From positions 372,001 to 436,000 of the forward strand of contig NZ_CP129966.1 in assembly GCF_030503595.1 (NCBI RefSeq): a DNA stretch of 64,000 nucleotides, read 5' to 3'. The first letter of the stretch is position 1, and each line of letters begins with the position of its first letter. The DNA comes from Corynebacterium sp. P4-C1. Its GTDB lineage: Bacteria > Actinomycetota > Actinomycetes > Mycobacteriales > Mycobacteriaceae. Of this stretch, positions 17,536 through 30,118 are shown in pieces. The notes beneath the pieces are model-generated. The model saw only the letters and a list, made by a program, of their open reading frames with translations. It made no database searches and had not been told where the DNA came from. The position numbers and the translations under genes were made by a program.

Positions 17536-18090
17536 ATGAGTGCCACTGAGTTGCTTGACGCTAGTGACGTCTCGCGCACTATTGCACGCATCGCGCACCA
17601 GATCATCGAGAAAACTGCACTCGATTCAGACGGTGCTCCACCAGTGATCATTCTGGGTATCCCCTCCGGAGGAGTGCCCCTGGCCGACCGCATTGCGGCG
17701 GCGATCGAGGAATTCTCGGGGGTGAGCGTTCCCGTCGGCAGCCTCGACGTCACGCTCTACCGCGACGATCTCCGCGGACGCCCGCACCGCGCGCTGGCTC
17801 CCACCGATATTCCGGGCAACATTAACGGCGCGACCATTGTTCTAGTCGATGACGTGCTGTTTTCCGGCCGCACGATCCGCGCCGCCCTCGACTCGCTCAG
17901 CGACATCGGCCGGCCCGAGGCTATCCAGCTCGCCGTCCTCGTCGACCGCGGGCACCGCGCACTGCCAATCCGCGCCGACTACGTGGGAAAGAACATCCCG
18001 ACATCGCTCACTGAGGATGTCCGTGTCACGCTGACTCCGCTCGACGACGCTGATGCGGTTCTCCTGATGAAAGAGGAGGGAGAAGAGTGA
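17536..18090 (+). CDS. pyrR: Pyrimidine operon RNA-binding regulator PyrR / uracil phosphoribosyltransferase
   Basis: Senses uridine nucleotides, binds pyr mRNA, and usually keeps uracil phosphoribosyltransferase activity. The PRPP-binding motif is [12 protein letters not shown]; the N-terminal [15 protein letters not shown] and the [20 protein letters not shown] region are typical. Length is 184 aa. The ATG at 17536 follows AAGGAGG. The stop overlaps the pyrB start as GTGA, so translation of the operon is coupled to pyrR and autoregulation at its leader would affect the downstream genes. Confidence 0.95.
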   Translation: MSATELLDASDVSRTIARIAHQIIEKTALDSDGAPPVIILGIPSGGVPLADRIAAAIEEFSGVSVPVGSLDVTLYRDDLRGRPHRALAPTDIPGNINGATIVLVDDVLFSGRTIRAALDSLSDIGRPEAIQLAVLVDRGHRALPIRADYVGKNIPTSLTEDVRVTLTPLDDADAVLLMKEEGEE

Positions 18091-19046
18091 AGCACCTCAT
18101 TAGCATCGCGGATCTGAGCCACGAGGAGATCATCGGTCTGATGGACGAGGCCGATCGTTTCCGCGAGGCCCTCGACGGCCGCGAAATGAAGAAGCTGCCG
18201 ACACTGCGCGGGCGCACCGTGTTCACGTTGTTCTACGAGAACTCCACCCGTACCCGTTCCTCGTTCGAGACCGCCGGCAAGTGGATGAGCGCCGATGTGA
18301 TCAACGTCTCCGCGTCGAGCTCGAGCGTGAAGAAGGGCGAGTCCCTCAAGGACACCGCGAGCACCCTGCGCGCAGTCGGTGCTGACGCGATCATCATGCG
18401 CCACCCGTCATCCGGCGCGCCGAACCTGTTGCGTGAGTGGGTGCCGGGCGCGTCCATCATCAACGCCGGTGACGGCTCGCACCAGCACCCGACGCAGGCG
18501 CTTCTCGACGCTGTGACGATGCGCCAGCGCATCGGCGACGTGGCCGGCAAGAAGGTCCTCATCGTCGGCGACATCCTGCATTCCCGCGTGGCGCGCTCTA
18601 ATGTCGACCTGCTGTCCACGCTTGGTGCAGAGGTCGTTCTCGTCGCCCCACCGACGCTGCTGCCCACCGGGGTGGAGCACTGGCCGTGCCGCGTCGCCTA
18701 CGACTTCGACGCGGAACTCGAATCGGCGGAAACGCCCAGCGTCGTCATGATGCTGCGCGTGCAGGCTGAGCGCATGAACGGCGGTTTCTTCCCGTCCCAC
18801 CGCGAATACGCGGCGCTCTACGGACTGTCCAAGGACCGCGCCGAGAAGCTCGATAGCAGCACCCTGATCATGCATCCCGGCCCGATGCTGCGCGGCATGG
18901 AGATCAACTTCGATGTCGCCGACCGCCCCAACACCGTCGTCCTCGACCAGGTGACCAACGGCGTGTACACCCGCATGGCAGTGCTGTTCACTCTGCTCGC
19001 GGGGTCCGGAGATCCGGTCAGCCTTGAGGAAGGAGCCACCAAATGA
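18087..19046 (+). CDS. pyrB: Aspartate carbamoyltransferase catalytic subunit
   Basis: Condenses carbamoyl phosphate with aspartate, the committed step of pyrimidine synthesis. The carbamoyl phosphate motif is [40 protein letters not shown] and [10 protein letters not shown] are further active-site blocks. Length is 319 aa. It has a GTG start overlapping the pyrR stop by 4 nt and ends in an ATGA overlap with pyrC. No pyrI regulatory subunit is present. Confidence 0.97.
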   Translation: MKHLISIADLSHEEIIGLMDEADRFREALDGREMKKLPTLRGRTVFTLFYENSTRTRSSFETAGKWMSADVINVSASSSSVKKGESLKDTASTLRAVGADAIIMRHPSSGAPNLLREWVPGASIINAGDGSHQHPTQALLDAVTMRQRIGDVAGKKVLIVGDILHSRVARSNVDLLSTLGAEVVLVAPPTLLPTGVEHWPCRVAYDFDAELESAETPSVVMMLRVQAERMNGGFFPSHREYAALYGLSKDRAEKLDSSTLIMHPGPMLRGMEINFDVADRPNTVVLDQVTNGVYTRMAVLFTLLAGSGDPVSLEEGATK

Positions 19047-20371
19047 CCACGCTCGCACTCAACAACGTCCGCCCCTACGGGGAGGACGAGACCAATATCC
19101 TCATCGACGTCGCCGACGGCGTGATCGACTCCATCGGCGAGAACCCCTTCAACGACGCGGACGAGGTCATGGACTGCGGCGGCAAGGTCCTGCTGCCGGG
19201 GCTCGTGGACATGCACGTGCACCTGCGCGAGCCCGGCCGCGAGGACACCGAGACGATCGCCACCGGTTCCGACGCCGCGGCCAGGGGCGGTTTCACAGCC
19301 GTGTTCACCATGGCTAACACCCAGCCAGTCATCGACCAGCCCTTCCTCGCCGACGCGGTGTGGGAGAAGGGCCAGGCATACGGGAAATGCGATGTCTACC
19401 CGGTCGGCTCCATCACGAAGGGGCTGGACGGCGACACTCTGACCGAGATCGGCTTGATGTCCCGCGGGCACGTGAAGATGTTCTCCGACGACGGCAAATG
19501 CGTCAACGACCCGCAGCTCATGCGCCGCGCCATCGAGTACGCGAAGGCCTACGATGTCGTGCTGGCCCAGCACGCTGAGGACCACCGCATGACGGAGGGG
19601 GCCTGCGCCCACGAGGGCGAGAACGCTGCCCGCCTGGGTCTGCGCGGCTGGCCGCGCGTGGCCGAGGAGTCCGTGATTGCTCGTGACCTGATTATGACGC
19701 GCGATTACGGCGGGCGCTACCACCTGTGCCATGCCTCCACCGAAGGAACTGTCTCCCTGCTGCGCTGGGCAAAGGAACAGGGCATCAAGGTCTCTGCCGA
19801 AGTGACGCCGCACCACTTGCTGCTCACCGATGCCAAGCTGGAGACCTACGACGGCGTCTACCGGGTCAATCCGCCGCTGAGGGAGGACCGCGACACCATC
19901 GCCCTGCGCGACGCGCTTCTTGACGGCACCATCGACATCGTGGCCACGGACCACGCCCCGCACGGCTCCGAAGACAAATGCGTGGAATTCGAAAACGCCA
20001 AGCCCGGCATGATCGGCCTGGAGACGTCGCTGGCGATTATCGCCAAGGTCTTCGTCGAGTCGGGCCTGGCTGATTGGCGCTTCGTGGCCAAGGTCATGAG
20101 CGAACGCCCCGCAGAGATTCTCCGTCTCGCGGACCAGGGCCGCCCCATTGCGGTGGGACAGCCAGCCAACCTCGTCCTCGTCGACCCGGACGCCGGGTGG
20201 ACCGCGCTCGGCGACGAGATGGCGTCGAAGTCCCGCAACACCCCGTACGAGGGCGCGGAATTCGCGGCGCGCGTGGTGGGCACGTGGCTCCGCGGTGAAC
20301 AGACCTTCCACCTCGCCGAGGTTGGAAGTGGAGCCGACAGCAACACCGACAAAAACACAGACACAGACTGA
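19043..20371 (+). CDS. pyrC: Dihydroorotase
   Basis: Zinc amidohydrolase that cyclises carbamoyl aspartate. Metal ligands are visible in [13 protein letters not shown], in [11 protein letters not shown] and in ATDHAPH; the Lys/Asp region VKMFSDDGK is also conserved. Length is 442 aa, including a short acidic Asp/Thr-rich tail (residues about 430-442) of low complexity. It starts in an ATGA overlap with pyrB and is followed by a 78-nt gap before carA. Confidence 0.96.
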   Translation: MTTLALNNVRPYGEDETNILIDVADGVIDSIGENPFNDADEVMDCGGKVLLPGLVDMHVHLREPGREDTETIATGSDAAARGGFTAVFTMANTQPVIDQPFLADAVWEKGQAYGKCDVYPVGSITKGLDGDTLTEIGLMSRGHVKMFSDDGKCVNDPQLMRRAIEYAKAYDVVLAQHAEDHRMTEGACAHEGENAARLGLRGWPRVAEESVIARDLIMTRDYGGRYHLCHASTEGTVSLLRWAKEQGIKVSAEVTPHHLLLTDAKLETYDGVYRVNPPLREDRDTIALRDALLDGTIDIVATDHAPHGSEDKCVEFENAKPGMIGLETSLAIIAKVFVESGLADWRFVAKVMSERPAEILRLADQGRPIAVGQPANLVLVDPDAGWTALGDEMASKSRNTPYEGAEFAARVVGTWLRGEQTFHLAEVGSGADSNTDKNTDTD

Positions 20372-20449
20372 CCAGCACGAGCGCCGCTCCCACATAGGGG
20401 AGAGGCGCAGAAGCAGCGTGAATAGAGCGAAACGAAGAAGGAAACACAC

Positions 20450-21682
20450 ATGAGCACTGAACGCATCCCCGCCGTGCTGGTACTGGCCGACGGCACCACG
20501 TTCCCGGGCTTCGCCTTTGGCGCGGCCGGCGCCGACACCGAGCCTGTGTTCGGCGAGGCCGTTTTCACCACTGCCATGACCGGCTACCAGGAGACGATGA
20601 CGGACCCGTCCTACCACCGCCAGATCGTGGTGGCCACGGCTCCGCAGATCGGCAATACCGGGTGGAACGACGAGGACAACGAGTCCCACGACAACCGCAT
20701 CTGGGTTGCCGGACTGGTGATCCGCGACTTGTCCAAGCGGGTCAGCAATTGGCGCGCTGAGCGCAGCCTCGAGGACGAGATGAGCAGCCAGGGCATCGTG
20801 GGCATCCACGGTGTGGACACCCGCTCGCTCGTGCGCCACCTGCGCAACTACGGCTCCATCGCCGCCGGCATCTTCATGGGCGAGCAGGCGCGCGGCGACG
20901 TCGACAAGCTTGCCGCCCTCGTCAAGGAGCAGCCCGCGATGTCGGGCGCGGACCTGTCCGCAGACGTGTCCACCGACGAGCCCTACGTGATCGAAGCGAA
21001 GGGGGACAAGCGCTACACCGTTGTTGCTTACGACATGGGCATCAAAACGGCGACCCCGGGGCACTTCTCCCAGCGGGGAATCGAGACAATCGTCGTCCCA
21101 GCCGGCACGCCGTACGCGGAGATCAAGAAGCACAACCCGGATGGGGTGTTCATCTCCAACGGCCCCGGCGACCCGGCGACCGCCGACGACATGGTGGCGG
21201 TCACCCGCGACATCATCGCCGACGGCACACCGCTGTTCGGCATCTGCTTTGGCAACCAGATCCTGGGTCGCGCGCTCGGACTGGACACCTACAAGCTGAA
21301 GTTCGGCCATCGCGGTGTGAATGTCCCAGTGAAGAACCACACCAGCGGGAAAATCGACATCACCTCCCAGAACCACGGCTTCGCAGTGAAGGCGCCGGAA
21401 GGCTTCACCTCTGAGAAGATCGCGGCAGGAACGACATTCGACACCGATTTCGGTCCGGCGCTGATCACGCACACCTGCCTCAACGACGGCGTCGTCGAGG
21501 GCGTGGCACTCGAGTCCGGCATGGCGTACTCCGTGCAGTACCACCCGGAATCCGCCGCCGGCCCGCACGACGCGAACCCGCTCTTCGACCAGTTCGTGAA
21601 GCTCATGGACGGCCACAAGGCGAAGAAGAACGGCACCACCACCAGCACCGGCAGCGCAGCCGCGGCCACCGAGCAGAACTAA
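20450..21682 (+). CDS. carA: Carbamoyl phosphate synthase small (glutaminase) subunit
   Basis: Releases ammonia from glutamine for CarB. The N-terminal CPSase domain includes FTTAMTGYQETMTDPSY; the class I amidotransferase domain has SNGPGDP, the nucleophile Cys in FGICFGNQILG, and the His/Glu pair in QYHPESAAGPHD. Length is 410 aa with a Thr/Ser/Ala-rich tail. It lies 15 nt before carB. Its product also feeds arginine synthesis. Confidence 0.97.
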   Translation: MSTERIPAVLVLADGTTFPGFAFGAAGADTEPVFGEAVFTTAMTGYQETMTDPSYHRQIVVATAPQIGNTGWNDEDNESHDNRIWVAGLVIRDLSKRVSNWRAERSLEDEMSSQGIVGIHGVDTRSLVRHLRNYGSIAAGIFMGEQARGDVDKLAALVKEQPAMSGADLSADVSTDEPYVIEAKGDKRYTVVAYDMGIKTATPGHFSQRGIETIVVPAGTPYAEIKKHNPDGVFISNGPGDPATADDMVAVTRDIIADGTPLFGICFGNQILGRALGLDTYKLKFGHRGVNVPVKNHTSGKIDITSQNHGFAVKAPEGFTSEKIAAGTTFDTDFGPALITHTCLNDGVVEGVALESGMAYSVQYHPESAAGPHDANPLFDQFVKLMDGHKAKKNGTTTSTGSAAAATEQN

Positions 21683-21697
21683 CCAGGAAGGGAACTA

Positions 21698-25060
<3,363 letters not shown>

Positions 25061-25918
25061 ATGAGCGTGCAGGACACACCGCGCAACTTCGGTAACCGTC
25101 TCGTCGCGGCGGGGGAGGAATACGGCCGGCTCTGCGTCGGCATCGATCCCCACGAGGGGCTCCTCAACGCCTGGGGCTTGTCCCAGGATGTCGCCGGGCT
25201 CAGGGAGTTCTCACTCCGTTGCGTCGAGGCCTTCGCCGGCCACGTCGCCCTGATCAAGCCCCAGGTGGCGTTCTACGAGCGGTTCGGTTCCGCCGGCTTC
25301 GCGGTGCTCGAGGAGACACTTGAGCAGCTACGGGGCAGCGGTTCCCTGGTCGTGGCGGACGCGAAGCGCGGGGATATCGGCTCGACCATGGAGGGGTATG
25401 CCCTTGCGTGGTTGGACGCGAATTCACCGCTGTGCTGCGATGCGGTGACGCTGACTCCGTACCTCGGTGTCGGCTCGCTCACACCGGCGATCGAGCTCGC
25501 CGGTCGGGAGAACCGGGGTGTGTTCGTCATGTCCGCCAACTCCAACCCGGAAGCCGAAGCCTTCCAGGGGCAGACCCTCAGCGGCAGTGGTGTCACCGTG
25601 GCGCAGCAGATGGTGGACGAGTGCGCGGAATTCAACGTCGATAAGCGCGCCTCGCACAGCGGGGACACGCCCTACGTCGGGCACGTGGGCGTTGTGGTCG
25701 GTGCGACTGTGGCGTCCCCGCCGCGTCTCGAGGACCTCAATGCGCCGGTGCTCATGCCGGGCGTGGGCGCGCAGGGCGCGACGATGGAAAATGTGGCGCG
25801 GATCGCCGGAAAGCAGTCCCACCTTGTCTTCCCGAATGTCTCGCGCTCCGTTCTGTCCGCCGGTCCCGATGTTGCTGACCTGCGGAAAGCGGCGAAATCG
25901 CTGGTTGTGTCGGGCTAG
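25061..25918 (+). CDS. pyrF: Orotidine 5'-phosphate decarboxylase, type 2
   Basis: Decarboxylates OMP to UMP. The active-site motif is VADAKRGDIGSTMEGYA, the Asp-Lys-Asp tetrad site of the longer type 2 enzymes found in actinobacteria. The N-terminal LCVGIDPHEGLLNAWGL and the C-terminal VLMPGVGAQGATMENV phosphate-binding segment also fit. Length is 285 aa. It is the last gene of the pyr operon and starts at the base after the carB stop. pyrD and pyrE are not in this window. Confidence 0.96.
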   Translation: MSVQDTPRNFGNRLVAAGEEYGRLCVGIDPHEGLLNAWGLSQDVAGLREFSLRCVEAFAGHVALIKPQVAFYERFGSAGFAVLEETLEQLRGSGSLVVADAKRGDIGSTMEGYALAWLDANSPLCCDAVTLTPYLGVGSLTPAIELAGRENRGVFVMSANSNPEAEAFQGQTLSGSGVTVAQQMVDECAEFNVDKRASHSGDTPYVGHVGVVVGATVASPPRLEDLNAPVLMPGVGAQGATMENVARIAGKQSHLVFPNVSRSVLSAGPDVADLRKAAKSLVVSG

Positions 25919-26026
25919 ATCAGCCCTGAACTACGCGAGGATGAAAACTGCTGGTAGGTTATAGGCGTCGATGCGATGACGTGGCAAAACACACCGCCAA
26001 TCATCGTGTCAGGAACCGCTCAGTGG

Positions 26027-26032
26027 TACAGT
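26027..26032 (+). promoter_or_regulatory. Candidate promoter of mihF-gmk-rpoZ (TGG-TACAGT)
   Basis: TACAGT, preceded by TGG, is the best -10 in the 218-nt gap after pyrF. It would give a leader of about 100 nt. The gap is otherwise moderately AT-rich and holds no other structure I can support. Confidence 0.4.
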
Positions 26033-26136
26033 TGTCCCACGTCGACGAGTTGCATCTATGTAATTCTTTTGCGACAGTGTCGAATCGGTTCAAAAGCTGG
26101 ATCAGAACTTAACCCCTAACACATTGGAGGAACCCA

Positions 26137-26457
26137 GTGGCCCTTCCCGAACTGACCCCGGAACAGCGCCAGCAGGCTCTCGCTAAAGCTGCGGAAGCAC
26201 GCAAGCAGCGTGCTGAGCTCAAGGCTTCCCTGAAGCGTGGCGACACCAACCTGAAGGACGTCCTCGCTAAGGCTGAGTCCGACGAGATCATTGGCAAGAC
26301 CAAGGTCTCCGCTCTCCTCGAGGCTCTGCCGAAGGTGGGCAAGGTCAAGGCCCGCGAGATCATGGAGGAGCTGGAGATCGCCCAGACCCGCCGTCTGCGC
26401 GGCCTCGGCGACCGCCAGCGTCGCGCTCTGCTCGAGCGCTTCGGCTACGGGGAATAA
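26137..26457 (+). CDS. mihF: Actinobacterial integration host factor
   Basis: A small nucleoid-associated protein found only in actinobacteria, unrelated to the HU-like IHF of enterobacteria. The 106 residues begin with a charged helix (LTPEQRQQALAKAAEARKQRAEL) and then carry a helix-two-turn-helix DNA-binding fold: KTKVSALLEALPKVGKVKAREIM and RRLRGLGDRQRRALLERFG. The GTG at 26137 follows TTGGAGGAA. It is 3 nt before gmk, the standard actinobacterial arrangement. It is essential in mycobacteria and probably highly expressed here. Confidence 0.96.
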   Translation: MALPELTPEQRQQALAKAAEARKQRAELKASLKRGDTNLKDVLAKAESDEIIGKTKVSALLEALPKVGKVKAREIMEELEIAQTRRLRGLGDRQRRALLERFGYGE

Positions 26458-26460
26458 TCG

Positions 26461-27051
26461 GTGACAAACGTGAACGGGAAGGGCCGGCTGGTTGTTTTGG
26501 CTGGCCCTTCCGCCGTTGGTAAATCGACGGTGGTTCAGCGTCTCCGCGACAAGGTGGAGGACCTGTACTTCTCCGTCTCCATGACCACGCGTGATCCGCG
26601 CCCGGGTGAAGTGGACGGCAAGGACTACTTCTTTGTTTCCCGCGACGCGTTCCAGGAGCGTATCGACGCTGGTGAGATGCTTGAATGGGCCGATATTCAC
26701 GGCGGTCTGCAGCGTTCCGGCACTCCCGCCGCACCTGTGCGGGAAGCCCTCGATGCCGGTCGCCCGGTGTTGGTCGAGGTTGATCTGGCCGGTGCGCGCA
26801 ACATCAAGCAGATCATGCCGGAGGCCGTCACGGTCTTTCTCGCCCCTCCGTCGTGGGAGGTGCTCGTGGAGCGTCTCACCGGCCGCGCCACCGAAACCGA
26901 GGACGTGATCGCGCGTCGACTTCAAACGGCTCGTGCTGAGCTCGCCGCTCAGGACGAATTCGACGATGTCATTGTCAACAACGATCTGGATGAGGCTGTG
27001 CAGGGGATTAGTGATATTCTCTTGTGCGTCCAGCGTCCAAACAACGAATAG
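26461..27051 (+). CDS. gmk: Guanylate kinase
   Basis: Phosphorylates GMP to GDP. The P-loop is [12 protein letters not shown]-binding residues lie in [23 protein letters not shown], and [10 protein letters not shown] is the lid region. Length is 196 aa. It has a GTG start only 3 nt after mihF and is followed after 6 nt by rpoZ. Confidence 0.97.
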   Translation: MTNVNGKGRLVVLAGPSAVGKSTVVQRLRDKVEDLYFSVSMTTRDPRPGEVDGKDYFFVSRDAFQERIDAGEMLEWADIHGGLQRSGTPAAPVREALDAGRPVLVEVDLAGARNIKQIMPEAVTVFLAPPSWEVLVERLTGRATETEDVIARRLQTARAELAAQDEFDDVIVNNDLDEAVQGISDILLCVQRPNNE

Positions 27052-27057
27052 GTGTGA

Positions 27058-27369
27058 GTGAGCAACGTGACCAACGATCTGGCCAACACGGCGGAGGCCG
27101 CCGACGTCAACGAGCAGGTGTTCGACACGCCTGAGGGCATTACCGCCCCGCCTATTGATGAGCTGCTGACCAAGGTGTCTTCCAAGTACGCCCTGGTGAT
27201 CTTCGCGGCCAAGCGTGCCCGTCAGATCAACAGCTACTACCAGGAGCAGGACGAGGGTGTGTTCGAGTTCATCGGCCCCCTGGTCACTCCGCAGCCGGGT
27301 GAGAAGCCGCTGTCCATCGCCCTCCGCGAGATCGAGCACGGTCTCTTGGAGCACGAGGAAGGCCAGTAA
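27058..27369 (+). CDS. rpoZ: DNA-directed RNA polymerase omega subunit
   Basis: Supports assembly of the beta' subunit into RNA polymerase. The omega core is [29 protein letters not shown], and the C-terminal segment [18 protein letters not shown] is conserved in actinobacteria. Length is 103 aa with a GTG start. It ends the mihF-gmk-rpoZ operon, closed by the hairpin downstream. Confidence 0.96.
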   Translation: MSNVTNDLANTAEAADVNEQVFDTPEGITAPPIDELLTKVSSKYALVIFAAKRARQINSYYQEQDEGVFEFIGPLVTPQPGEKPLSIALREIEHGLLEHEEGQ

Positions 27370-27397
27370 CGCTTTTCGACGGCACCCTGCGCCGGCG

Positions 27398-27437
27398 CGG
27401 GTCGCCCACCATCACGGTGGCGCGGCCCGTTTTTTCA
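27398..27437 (+). terminator. Rho-independent terminator after rpoZ
   Basis: CGGGTCGCCCACC and GGTGGCGCGGCCCG pair imperfectly (a G-U pair and small bulges) around ATCAC, followed by TTTTTT at about 27430-27435. Confidence 0.82.
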
Positions 27438-27505
27438 TGCCCGCATTCTCTCCGTCGGCCTCTACTCACACCCGACGCGATCAAGGACGCAACCAAGGAC
27501 GGACG

Positions 27506-27527
27506 AATGTCTACTGAAGTAGACATT
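27506..27527. promoter_or_regulatory. 22-bp palindromic operator candidate
   Basis: AATGTCTACT (27506-27515) and AGTAGACATT (27518-27527) are perfect 10-bp arms separated by GA. The palindrome sits just upstream of a TACATT hexamer (27535-27540) and about 100 nt before the lipoprotein ATG. This is the position expected for an operator overlapping a -35 region. It contains GTCTA-N6-TAGAC, the reverse arrangement of the McbR motif, so it is not a McbR site. Confidence 0.6.
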
Positions 27528-27534
27528 GTTGGGT

Positions 27535-27540
27535 TACATT
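27535..27540 (+). promoter_or_regulatory. Candidate -10 hexamer TACATT for the lipoprotein / PPE-like operon
   Basis: TACATT fits TAnnnT and lies 7 bases after the palindrome. Transcription would start near 27547 and leave a leader of about 80 nt with a GGACGGAGG ribosome binding site. Confidence 0.4.
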
Positions 27541-27625
27541 CCCGTTGAAAACATGTCATTCTTGTTCCTGTCGGCCAGCACCACTACGAACACAGGCGAA
27601 TCCGCCGATACGGGGGACGGAGGAT

Positions 27626-28306
27626 ATGGGAAAGCGTCACGGCAGGATCAATGGTTGGGGGACCATTGCAGCCCGCGCGTTCTCTGCCGCACCGGGGGCT
27701 GTGTTGGTAGTGGCGCTGGCCGGCTGCTCGTCGGAACTGCAAGATCACGGCACACCCGCCGAGCTACCCGCTGGATCCGCCGCCGCTGACACCCAAACGT
27801 CAGCCCAAGCCCCGGCCGACGACGCGGACCGCCCCGCCTTCCATTTCGCAAGCGGCGACCTTGTCCTCGGCGACTTCAACTACGAGGACATCGCCGGCAA
27901 CATCTTCAACCCCTGCGAGGAGATCTCCGCCGAGGAGTTCGCCGCGATCGGGTTTGAGAGCCGAGGTCGGAACAAACGGACACACATGAAGGACCTCAAT
28001 TCCTGCTTTATGGACCTTCCTGGGGATACGAGTGGCCTCACGTATGTCTTGCTTGGTGGTTCAGCAGATCTAGCAAGGACGGTGGAGCAGGGAGCGTTGG
28101 TTGAGACCGGAGTATCGGATGTAGTGCCCGGTGTTTACGCATACGGACCAATCGGCATTGACGACGACATCTGCTATGCGGGCGTCGATACAGAGCGGGG
28201 CCAATTCGCAGTTGCTTCCGGAGTAGGCGGGGTCAGCGGGATTTACCAGCATGAAGAACTTTGCAAAGTATCGATCGAGATTTTAGAAGCGCTTTACAGA
28301 CTCTAG
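27626..28306 (+). CDS. DUF3558-like lipoprotein
   Basis: Predicted exported lipoprotein of unknown function, 226 aa. A basic N-terminus (MGKRHGRINGW) and hydrophobic stretch end in the lipobox VALAGCSS. A Thr/Ala/Asp-rich linker follows, and the globular part opens with NPCEEISAEEFAAIGF, which matches the DUF3558 opening (NPC..L..ee.aalG). Further cysteines (NSCFM, DDICYAG, ELCKV) could pair into disulfides. ATG 27626 has GGACGGAGG upstream; an in-frame ATG at 27545 lacks this and lies in the leader. It sits 16 nt before the PPE-like gene. In other actinobacteria DUF3558 genes often neighbour PPE-type genes. Confidence 0.75.
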   Translation: MGKRHGRINGWGTIAARAFSAAPGAVLVVALAGCSSELQDHGTPAELPAGSAAADTQTSAQAPADDADRPAFHFASGDLVLGDFNYEDIAGNIFNPCEEISAEEFAAIGFESRGRNKRTHMKDLNSCFMDLPGDTSGLTYVLLGGSADLARTVEQGALVETGVSDVVPGVYAYGPIGIDDDICYAGVDTERGQFAVASGVGGVSGIYQHEELCKVSIEILEALYRL

Positions 28307-28322
28307 AAAACAGGGGGGGAAA

Positions 28323-30041
28323 ATGAAATTAGTAGTTTCCGATGTGCAGAATGCAATCGGGAAATTGAATGATGCCTCGGCCGCGTGTACCGACGGCAGA
28401 TTTGGGTTTGGCTTCGGGAGTGACCAAACATTTTCGCAAGTTTCCGGTCTCGATAAGTCTGGCTCCATGCACAGCACGATTAGGGCGGATAGTGAGCCAG
28501 AAGCCACATTCGGGTTAGTTCAGCATTTCAACAACGCCGTGGACCTTCTTTCTGCTCAGCTGTTGGGGTACCAGATGGCGGACATGAGCTTCGCGGATGT
28601 GCTGGGCAGCGTGGGGCAGTCGGTGATGGGGAATAGCTACCAGGCGGTCATCGATGACGTGAGCACGGAGCACCCGGTGATCAATACGTTCGATGCCACC
28701 CGGCCGGTAGCGGGAAAACCGATGAGCTTGGACTCGCTGAACATGCAGCTCATCGCTACGGATGTGGTGTCGATGTCGGGGATGTCGGCGGACTGGGCGG
28801 ACACCGCGGCGACGGTCGGGGAGGCGCTGTCCTTCATTCCGGGCGCCATCGCTGATCTTCAGGGGTCGGCGGAAACTGAGTCGATCTCCAGGGCGATCGA
28901 GAACCTCGGCCAAATTCAGACGGCGGGGACAGAGTACGCGGCGAACGCGTCGGCGTTGTCCGCGCACACAGCGAGTCTAGTCACCGTGACGGAAGCGAAC
29001 GCGCTGCAGGTGGCCGCGGCATTGGCGGTGGCACGGTTAACCCCGAGCCCGGGTGTGGCGAAAGCGCTGGAGGAATCATTCCTCGCGGCATTCTCGCCGA
29101 AGCTGACCACCGAACTTGTGCCGGTGACGCCACTGTTCACACAGCTGCTGCCCGAGTTGGGGGCACCGAACGGTGCTGGGACGAACCAGTCAGGGCAGCT
29201 GGCGCCGAACGCCCCAGGCTTCGAGGACACTCCTTTGCCGAAGATCGTGCAGCAGGCGCTGTCGAACGCGGGGTACCGCGACTTAGCGTACGCATCGACA
29301 CCAACGCAGGTCATTGAACAATTCGGACGGCCGAACCCGGACATGCTCCAGTCGATCGCGGCTGGCGCCACACCGACGCAGGCGGCGAGTGCGGCGGCAC
29401 CGACGATGCCGCCGTCGCTGACAGGGATCACGGGCGGAGGTGCAGCCGGAACCGGTGGCGCACTGCCGGGTGGCGCTGGCGTGAACGGCATCGGACCGAC
29501 AACAGGCCTGGCTGGTGTAGGCGGCGTGGCCGGCGGTGTGGGCAGTGCAGGAGCAGGCAACCTCAACGGACTGGCTGGCCCGGCGATGGGCGCGCTAGGC
29601 GGAGGACGCGGTGGGGCAGGAGCTGCTGGCGGGTTTGGAGGAATGCGCGGGGGCGCAGCCTCCGGCGGAGTCGGTGGTGCAATGGGAGCAGGGCGTCTCG
29701 GCGGGGCAGGATTCGGCGGTGGTGCAGGCGTCGGATTCGGCGGCCCGGGCGGAGGCTTTGCTGGATCGGCAACCGGTGGCCACGGTGGCGGAACGTTCGT
29801 CGGGACGGGTGCGTCCGGCGGCGGTAGCGCTGGGGCAGGTGCGCGTGGAGCGATCGCCGGTGGGCCGGGGATGTATGGTGCCGGGCAGCGCGGCGCCGGA
29901 GCGGCGAACAGGAAGCGGGGCAAGGTTCAGGCTGTGACCTCCTCTGTCGAGCGTGAAGGAAACCTGAAGGCGCTACTCGGCGAAGCACCGGAAGTCGTGC
30001 CCGGCGTGATCGGGGCGTGGGTGCGCCAACCGAACCACTAG
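28323..30041 (+). CDS. Large glycine-rich PPE-like protein, possible type VII secretion substrate
   Basis: Function not known. The 572 residues split into an N-terminal region of mixed and largely helical character (about 1-360: AIGKLNDASAAC, VQHFNNAVDLLSAQLLGYQMAD, SISRAIENLGQIQTAGTEYAANASALSAH) and a Gly/Ala-rich repeat region (about 365-530), ending in a conserved-looking tail VTSSVEREGNLKALLGE / VVPGVIGAWV. This plan resembles mycobacterial PPE and other ESX-type proteins. No signal peptide is present, and YQMAD (83-87) matches the YxxxD/E export signal, though by chance is possible. The first 200 bases are near 40 percent GC, clearly below the surroundings. The partner lipoprotein lies 16 nt upstream. 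Confidence 0.6.
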   Translation: MKLVVSDVQNAIGKLNDASAACTDGRFGFGFGSDQTFSQVSGLDKSGSMHSTIRADSEPEATFGLVQHFNNAVDLLSAQLLGYQMADMSFADVLGSVGQSVMGNSYQAVIDDVSTEHPVINTFDATRPVAGKPMSLDSLNMQLIATDVVSMSGMSADWADTAATVGEALSFIPGAIADLQGSAETESISRAIENLGQIQTAGTEYAANASALSAHTASLVTVTEANALQVAAALAVARLTPSPGVAKALEESFLAAFSPKLTTELVPVTPLFTQLLPELGAPNGAGTNQSGQLAPNAPGFEDTPLPKIVQQALSNAGYRDLAYASTPTQVIEQFGRPNPDMLQSIAAGATPTQAASAAAPTMPPSLTGITGGGAAGTGGALPGGAGVNGIGPTTGLAGVGGVAGGVGSAGAGNLNGLAGPAMGALGGGRGGAGAAGGFGGMRGGAASGGVGGAMGAGRLGGAGFGGGAGVGFGGPGGGFAGSATGGHGGGTFVGTGASGGGSAGAGARGAIAGGPGMYGAGQRGAGAANRKRGKVQAVTSSVEREGNLKALLGEAPEVVPGVIGAWVRQPNH

Positions 30042-30059
30042 TTGGAAGCACTAGTTGCC

Positions 30060-30114
30060 GGTGGATAAGCCCGGGCACGGTGAGTGAGACCCGAGGTCGG
30101 TGGGTAAGCTCGGG
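30060..30114 (+). repeat. Two 16-bp direct repeats upstream of coaBC
   Basis: GGTGGATAAGCCCGGG (30060-30075) and GGTGGGTAAGCTCGGG (30099-30114) differ at two positions and start 39 bases apart. The second contains the TAAGCT -10 hexamer of coaBC; the first carries TAAGCC at the same place. Just before, CACTAGTTG also occurs twice (30036-30044 and 30049-30057), the first spanning the stop codon of the PPE-like gene. Confidence 0.6.
30105..30110 (+). promoter_or_regulatory. -10 hexamer TAAGCT, leaderless start of coaBC
   Basis: TAAGCT ends 8 nt before the ATG at 30119 and there is no ribosome binding site. Confidence 0.5.
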
Positions 30115-30118
30115 GGCC

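Noticed and set aside
18818-21616. A 932-codon minus-strand frame opposite pyrB, pyrC and carA
   Set aside because: It spans three well-recognised genes and their gaps, with low-complexity His/Arg/Val-rich translation; a shadow frame.
27506-27527. McbR site before the lipoprotein gene
   Set aside because: The half-sites are in the reverse order (GTCTA...TAGAC) compared with the McbR consensus.
28916-29923. Pro-rich 335-codon minus-strand frame
   Set aside because: It is the complement of the Gly-rich tract (GGC/GCC becomes Pro/Ala) and has no independent support.
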